Assembly: GCF_905475395.1 (NCBI RefSeq) | Contig: NC_058338.1 | Location: forward strand, 14,708,935-14,772,934 | Direction: 5' to 3' | Source of the DNA: Chrysoperla carnea | Lineage: Eukaryota > Arthropoda > Insecta > Neuroptera > Chrysopidae | DNA: 64,000 bases | Part shown: positions 58,542 to 64,000 of the stretch, piece by piece | Layout of the letters: every line of letters starts with the position of its first letter | Numbering within the stretch: the first letter of the stretch is position 1 | Position numbers and translations under genes: made by a program | Notes under the pieces: generated by a model | Databases searched by the model: none | Told to the model about the DNA's origin: nothing | The model's input: the letters and a program-made list of their open reading frames with translations, nothing else

Positions 58542-59336
58542 ATGAACTTCATGCATTTAGTGTTAACAATATCATTATTGCTTTTTATCAATTATCAAGA
58601 ATATAAATGCGACAGTCATGAAATTATTAACGGAAGACCATTGAAAACATTGTGGAATACACTTTTACCAATTCAAAGACTATTTAAAAAATGGAATCAA
58701 AAATTAATTAAAATTAGACATTGGAAACAATTGGAAACAGAAAAATCAAAAATCAATGGATTAACATTTCCAAAAAATACATCAAGTGAAATATTTACAA
58801 ACATTGCAGGTGGCATTATTCCAAATTTGAACATTAAAAATATGTCTAACACGGCTGATTTACTACCACAATCTCGAAAGAGACCAATTCAAAATGGTTT
58901 CAAATTTCAAACTACAACATTTGCAACAATTGTTAACTCATCGAAAATTGATACAGAAAGCTATCATTCAAATTCTTCAAATACAGATAAAATAGAATTA
59001 TCAACTTCTCAGACTACTACAAATGAAGCGATTTCAAATAGAACTACTAGAAGTATATCAGAATCATCAACATATCAATTTGAATTAAGTACTATATCCG
59101 CTGCAGCCAAAAATTCATCAAAAGTTCGATTTATGGGTGAAACAACTCCACGAATTTTAACCCATCCAAGCAAAAAATGCATAGAAATTAAAAATAAAAT
59201 ATTGGAAACACTAAAATCGTTAAATTCAACAATGTCGAATCAGAAGGAATCAATAACATTTGTTGTAAATATACGTCCAGAGAATGGAACTTCCGTATTA
59301 ACGTTCACAGATTTATCAAATGTAACAGAGGTTTGA
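58542..59336 (+). CDS. Secreted Ser/Thr/Asn-rich protein, likely heavily glycosylated
   Basis: Family not recognised. The product is 264 aa. A signal peptide (about 1-22, core HLVLTISLLLFI, cleavage near YKC-DSH) is followed by a basic amphipathic segment rich in Trp/Lys/Arg (about 33-65, PLKTLWNTLLPIQRLFKKW). Next is a long Ser/Thr/Asn-rich, probably disordered middle (78-205). A C-terminal part (206-264) is of more ordinary composition, with a hydrophobic stretch SITFVVNI. I count nine N-glycosylation sequons (N79, N100, N132, N144, N166, N191, N228, N248, N260). An SRKRP at 111-115 could be cut by a furin-like protease. The mature chain has a single cysteine (C213). One exon, GGAACAATGAAC start context. 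It shares strand, export and lack of introns with the two genes upstream but no sequence. A mucin-like or effector-like role is only a guess. Confidence 0.82.
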   Translation: MNFMHLVLTISLLLFINYQEYKCDSHEIINGRPLKTLWNTLLPIQRLFKKWNQKLIKIRHWKQLETEKSKINGLTFPKNTSSEIFTNIAGGIIPNLNIKNMSNTADLLPQSRKRPIQNGFKFQTTTFATIVNSSKIDTESYHSNSSNTDKIELSTSQTTTNEAISNRTTRSISESSTYQFELSTISAAAKNSSKVRFMGETTPRILTHPSKKCIEIKNKILETLKSLNSTMSNQKESITFVVNIRPENGTSVLTFTDLSNVTEV

Positions 59337-59378
59337 GTCCTGCATAAATTTAACAACCAAGTCGTAAATTATTAAATA

Positions 59379-59587
59379 ACGATAATATAATGTAGTTACA
59401 GTTATTGTTATTTTTGGAGTCGGTGTCAGCCGCAGCAATGCAGCAAACTGTCACAATGGTTTCCTTGGATGACACCGACTCCAAAAATAACAATAATTGT
59501 CACTACATTATGTTTTCGTTATTTTTTTTACTTTATAGTGCATATTCATTTGTTTAGGAAAAGTTTTTCTTTTGAAGTCGGTTTTCT
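59379..59587. mobile_element. Hairpin MITE, 5'-truncated copy just downstream of the third gene
   Basis: It matches the element at 31242-31518 (ATATAATGTAGTTACAG, TTTTTGGAGTCGGTGTCAGC, TGACACCGACTCCAAAAATA, AGTGCATATTCATTTG, CTTTTGAAGTCGGTTTTC) but lacks the first 45-60 bases. It begins 43 bases after the stop codon, so it probably lies in or replaces the 3' untranslated region. Confidence 0.8.
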
Positions 59588-59653
59588 TTAGGTTAAAAAT
59601 TTTTTAATCTATAAGTAAAATCACTCATTTTCAAAACTTCCTGATAACACCTT

Positions 59654-60228
59654 TTTAACCCCCGATCTTAAAAAGAGGGGTGTTGTACGTTTGACTGCTT
59701 TGTGTGTGTGTCTGTGTGTTTGTCTGTCTGTGGTATCGTAGCGCCTAAACGGATGAATTGATTTTAATTTTTTTGATTTAATTTAAAAGTTAATTTAACG
59801 GAAAGTGTTCTTAGCTATGTTTCAAGTGCGAGCTTAGGGTTACATACCCGAAAAAACTAATAAATTGGCGATGATCTACAAAATCAATTCAGTTTAGAAA
59901 AGGCATGGCATATACTTTAAACATATAAATAGTTACTATGGAAATGAATGGTCAAATAAACCTGGCTCTATTCATTTCGAAAAGTGAAATGGTAAAATAA
60001 TTAAGTAATATAACAAAACAATAATTCAAAATAACAAAGTCAACTCAAATATTTCAATTTTAAAGTGTTTATCTGTGCGTCCATGTAGATATTTCTCAGT
60101 GGCATCGTAACCTCTAACTATAAGTCGAACCGACTCGATTGATAACATTTGATAGCAAAGTTTCCAAAAATCGGTTTACAAGGAATAAATCGCATTTGTC
60201 GGTTTTTTTTTGTTGTAAATTTCACTTA
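59654..60228 (-). mobile_element. Family 2 interspersed repeat, nearly full copy
   Basis: Minus-strand reading starts with the inverse of TTGTAAATTTCACTT and ends at TTTTTAACCCCCGATC. It includes GCATCGTAACCTCTAACTAT, ACCATTCATTTCCATAG, CTTGAAACATAGCTAAG and GGTATCGTAGCGCCTAAACG. Part of the centre is lost around 60055-60065. Confidence 0.8.
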
Positions 60229-61224
60229 TGAAAGCTTGTTCTGACACAAATTACTAGACTAAATACGCTTTTGAAAAATTTATCTGGAAACTTTATTAAA
60301 AATCATCCAGCATAAAATTATTAAATATTTGCATAATACTGTTTTAATGAAAAATATTTCAATTAATTTAATATTTGTGTGTGACACCAGGTGAGGTATT
60401 ATAACAATTTACAATTATTTATTTACTTAATAAAATAATAGTAAATAGTAGTTTTAATATAAATAAATATTTATAACATCAATATTATAAAATATTTTAT
60501 TGTTATTATTTTTAATTCTAATTAATTGGTATTTATTTATTATTATTGCAATTTTATTGAAATAAAATAAATAATTAATTATTTATAATGAAAAATTTTA
60601 TTGGAATTTATAAATATTAAAAGTGAGTAAAAGTGGTTTGAGGGTAGATATAGCTCCGTAGGTTGGCTTAATACAAAAATGATTTTAATAAATCTGTAGA
60701 TATAATTTGTCCTTCAAAGGTCAAATTATGAAACTATTGAAAGGAAAATAGTGGTCGCAGTGTTTCTCGTCGTGGCGTAATCACGATTAATCGGACTTGT
60801 TACAGACTTTATTATTTTCGAACAAATATTCACGAAAACTTATAGTCATCAGGCCATATCAAGGAAGCCCGCGCCCAAGTATACGTGTTCGTTATGCCCT
60901 TGCTTACCTAGGTAAGTATTTTGCATTTAAAAAACATTTGGCGGGGACTTCTTTTTCATGGAGCTGAGAAAAGTTTTAAACAGAAAGAAAATCGAATAAT
61001 AAATTTAAAATCATTGTAAATAAAACAGGTCGAGCAAAATGATTTTCCATTGGTTATTCGATTATCACTCTTTTAGAAAATGCATATCTTTTAATTTGAA
61101 GCTTTCAAACAAAAAAGAACTCGAAGCTATTCGCAACCGAACCCGCGAATTTATATGCAAGGACATAAAGAACAAATATAAGTTTCAACGGTGATGTAAT
61201 CAGTATATTTTTTGAATGTGAGGC
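60229..61224. other. Gene-free interval
   Basis: AT-rich to about 60600, then moderately complex sequence without a frame or RNA signal I can support. Confidence 0.4.
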
Positions 61225-61418
61225 TGCGGACTTGCGAGACAGATATTTTTAATGATTAATGTCTATGGGATAAATATCAGTTATGTGTGTGTGGTTATCT
61301 AAGAGTGGATACCTTTCTTTACTTACGTGACATAAAAAAAACGATTGTGCCATCAACACTGTCTATACCTACATGGTATTTCAACAATTAACTCAGTCAA
61401 TTGTTTGTTTTTACTATC
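61225..61418 (-). mobile_element. Family 1 interspersed repeat, 5'-end fragment
   Basis: ACTGTCTATACCTACATGGT, ATTTCAACAATTAACTCAGT, CAATTGTTTGTTTT (inverse of the family start) and, further in, TAAGAGTGGATACCTTTCTT, TACTTACGTGACAT and ACGATTGTG. It shares the variant front part of the copy at 34.5 kb. Confidence 0.75.
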
Positions 61419-61741
61419 CATAGGAATGCTATCAATGGACAAAACTATTGTCTCTTCCGAGTCCCAGCATGCATCGGATATATCTCTCTTTTGCATGTCA
61501 AGTATATTATGATTGTAAAATAATATTATGATATTTAATATAATTAATTAAAAAATTCTGGGAAAATACATAATTTGTTTTATTGGGGTATATTTCGATT
61601 CACCAAATAGATATAGGCTCGGGGATAATAGCTAGAGGCTCGGGGATAATAAAACTATGCGAGATTTCATGTTGACATATATTTATAAAGGATTTTCCAT
61701 TAAAAGTGTCCGAAATAAGTAATTATACACAAAAAAAAATT
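61419..61741. other. Gene-free spacer
   Basis: A 17-base tandem duplication (AGGCTCGGGGATAATA) at about 61615-61650 is the only notable item. Confidence 0.5.
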
Positions 61742-62041
61742 AATAAAAAATACTTTTTAAGGGACTTTAAGCTATTAGTGTACCAAAAAGTAGAAAATAA
61801 TTTTATCTATGAGTCACTCATACCCGACTATTTGTAAAATCTTAAGGTACTCAATTTAAATATAAAAAATAAATCGGAACTCCTCATCAACTCCATATGG
61901 CTAATTATTTTTCGATTTACTTTTGATATTAAGCGCCTCAAGCTTTTACAAATAGTCGGGAATGAGTGACTCATACATAAAATTAATTTGTACTTTCTAG
62001 TACAATAAAAGCTTATTCCTTAAAAAGTATTTTTTATCAAA
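61742..62041. mobile_element. Foldback element, about 300 bp
   Basis: The left arm (AATAAAAAATACTTTTTAAG, then TCTATGAGTCACTCATACCC, then GACTATTTGTAAAA) is mirrored by the right arm (TTTTACAAATAGTCGGGAAT, GAGTGACTCATACATAAAAT, CTTAAAAAGTATTTTTTATC). The arms are about 105 bases each with a 90-base centre. Non-coding. Confidence 0.85.
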
Positions 62042-62094
62042 ATATTTAATTTAAGACTAAAAAAATGTATATATAACAAATATGGTGGAAGCGA

Positions 62095-62262
62095 TGGGAA
62101 AATCAGGACGCCACAACAATACCATGCAATGTCATCCAAACTAAATGTGCACGCAAAATTTCAGCTCAATCGGAAACCGGCAAGTGGATCAAATTTGACT
62201 TGCAAGATTTTATTACAGACAGACAACGTGACAGGCGAAACTAAATAAAAGCTTGTAAAAAA
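62095..62262 (+). mobile_element. LINE-like 3' tail fragment
   Basis: CTAAATGTGCACGCAAAATT, TCAGCTCAATCGGAAACCGG, CAAGTGGATCAAATTTGACT, TTACAGACAGACAACGTGAC and AAATAAAAGCTTGTAAAAAA, ending in an A-run, the usual look of an insect non-LTR retrotransposon tail. There is no second copy in this window. Confidence 0.55.
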
Positions 62263-64000
62263 AAAACATTTTTCGATTAAGCGACCACATAGATCAGGTT
62301 CGACACGTTGGATGGCATGGTTTGTCTTTGCTGTTAATCACGATTGGATCACGATTACGGTTTGGCGAAGTTCGTGGATTGTCAACAGGTGATTTCCATG
62401 GCCTCAAATGGCAACGAATCAAAGCGTTGATGTGCAACGAATCTTACTTCAAAGTTAGTTAATATAATTTTTTTACACGTCTAAGTGAATTAAAAAATAT
62501 GAACGAAAAACTAATAAAAAAATTGTTTTTTCCCTCTCATAAAATTGTATCAATAGAAAACCACCAAAAATAAATATATAAAACAACAAAAAAGGTAAAA
62601 TAAAAAAATCATAAAAAGTCGGTTTAATTCTGGGAAAAATAAAGAAAATCCTCTCAAGAGAGAATGAAAATTAATTTACAAACATTTTTCATAGGTTTAA
62701 TCAAAATTATGACGTATTTCTAAGTGAGTATTTTTTTACCACCGTACTGGCATACACATCAATTTTTTTATTGGATAATCAAAGTAATAGCCACCGAGTT
62801 TAATGTAATATTCCCATAGGATAACACAGGAATATTTCAAAAATAAATAAAAAATACTTACACTACAGGAAAAATTAATACGTTGGGTTAATTTCCTCGC
62901 TATTCGTATACATGGATTTCATAATAATTGTATGTTGATTTAGATATAAGAAAATGGGAACAAATGTGTCAAGTGAGTAGCAAGACTGCGACTACCTAAC
63001 TAGAAAATCCTGTGAGACGTTACAAAAGACGGGCCAAACGAGGCATTCCAAAATGAAGAAAGCTTAATTAAAATCTTATGAGGAAAAACGAACCATGGAA
63101 AGCCGAAATGGATAGGACGTATGTTTTAAATTTCAGATGACCGAAAAATTGAAAAAAACATTTTTTTGTGGTAATTTGCACATGCGCTATTAGATTACTA
63201 TTCATTTTAGTGTCGTTAGGGTACAACTTAACCAACTGTGCTATGGATGCTTGTTCTGATATACCAAAAAATGGTATATATTATAAATGATCAATAAGTT
63301 TATTTCAAACCTTCTATAAGTTACTACCAACATTCTTCATGTAGTTGTCTCAATCACATATGGACTAGACATGATAGATATGCGATCATTATAACCAAAT
63401 CCTCTATTTAAAGCAAACGAAAATAAATTTTCTTTTAATTCATCGATTCGCTTTATTTACACGATTATATATTCCAACTAAGTACAATTTTATTCTCCAT
63501 CAATAAAATGCATGATTTTAAGCTAAAATCAATCTCTTTGGTAGAAGAAATGATTTTGTTTATTTAACTTCAATGATTTTGTATCAATGAATTCATATTA
63601 TAAATTCAATCCCATTCCATTGTAAATACAAATATTTGACTGCACTTGTTCCAATCGTAAGACAATTGTTTGAAAGTATTTTTACTTTATCTTGCTGGTT
63701 TTTTATATTTAGGAATTGTATTTTATATTTGGTTTGAAGAAATATTGTGTTTAACGATATTTTTATCGAAAATTTTCTAAAATAATCGACAAAAATCAAG
63801 CAATATCAGCATTTAAAAATTTGAACATATTTAAATGTTTAAAAGTGTGTTATCTTGAAGATGTTTGTTTTTCTCTATTGATCTCCAGAAATTTTCTGAT
63901 ATACAACTGTCGATAATTCTTATTTTTATTCCCAAGTGCATCCTCTATTAGGTGTTGTTGGTTGCAGCATAAATATCTTGAATTTCCCTAGTGACTTTTC
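62263..64000. other. Gene-free interval to the window end
   Basis: No supported gene. A higher-GC patch at about 62270-62460 is open in one frame on the plus strand and one on the minus strand without a match I recognise; see findings. Confidence 0.4.

Noticed and set aside
1..64000. CRISPR arrays, bacterial operons, prophage or an integrated virus
   Set aside because: No short direct repeats with regular unique spacers, no ribosome-binding-site-led gene runs, and no recognisable capsid, polymerase or reverse-transcriptase frames.

Overview
This is a 64 kb, very AT-rich, gene-poor stretch of a eukaryotic nuclear genome, most likely an insect. The evidence is two canonical nuclear-type tRNA genes, a tRNA-derived SINE family, a wrecked irritans-type mariner transposase, TA-flanked Tc1/mariner and pogo-like MITEs, and the general style of the dispersed repeats (LINE-like tails rich in TTTG; repeats containing long runs of GACAGACA). 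I cannot fix the insect order from sequence alone. Nothing looks bacterial, and there is no CRISPR array or operon.

Layout. 0-47 kb is almost all repeats and degraded transposons. There are three tandem arrays of a roughly 316 bp satellite-like unit (window start, 32.7-33.9 kb, 41.3-42.4 kb). About ten copies or fragments belong to one interspersed family that starts AACAAGTGAAAAC and ends GGTATAA (here 'family 1'). About eight copies belong to a second family that starts AACAAGTGAAAT and ends GGGGGTTAAA ('family 2'). There are also three SINE copies and several foldback elements and MITEs. Inside this lie tRNA-Arg(CCT) at 19.9 kb (minus) and tRNA-Asn(GTT) at 21.1 kb (plus).

47-59.5 kb holds the only convincing protein genes, all on the plus strand, intronless in their coding part and predicted secreted. 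The gene at 47225 (117 aa) and the gene at 50885 (275 aa) are paralogues. Both begin with MKL, have a signal peptide ending CEA, and share a 33-residue block (27/33 identical) in otherwise unrelated sequence. The first copy looks shortened, with a frameshifted remnant of the downstream coding sequence after its stop. The third gene, at 58542 (264 aa), encodes a Ser/Thr- and Asn-rich secreted protein with nine N-glycosylation sequons and no similarity I can see to the other two. I recognise none of these families. Together they look like a small cluster of fast-evolving secreted proteins (salivary, silk/cuticle or effector-like roles are all guesses).

59.6-64 kb returns to repeats, ending in sequence where I see no clear feature.
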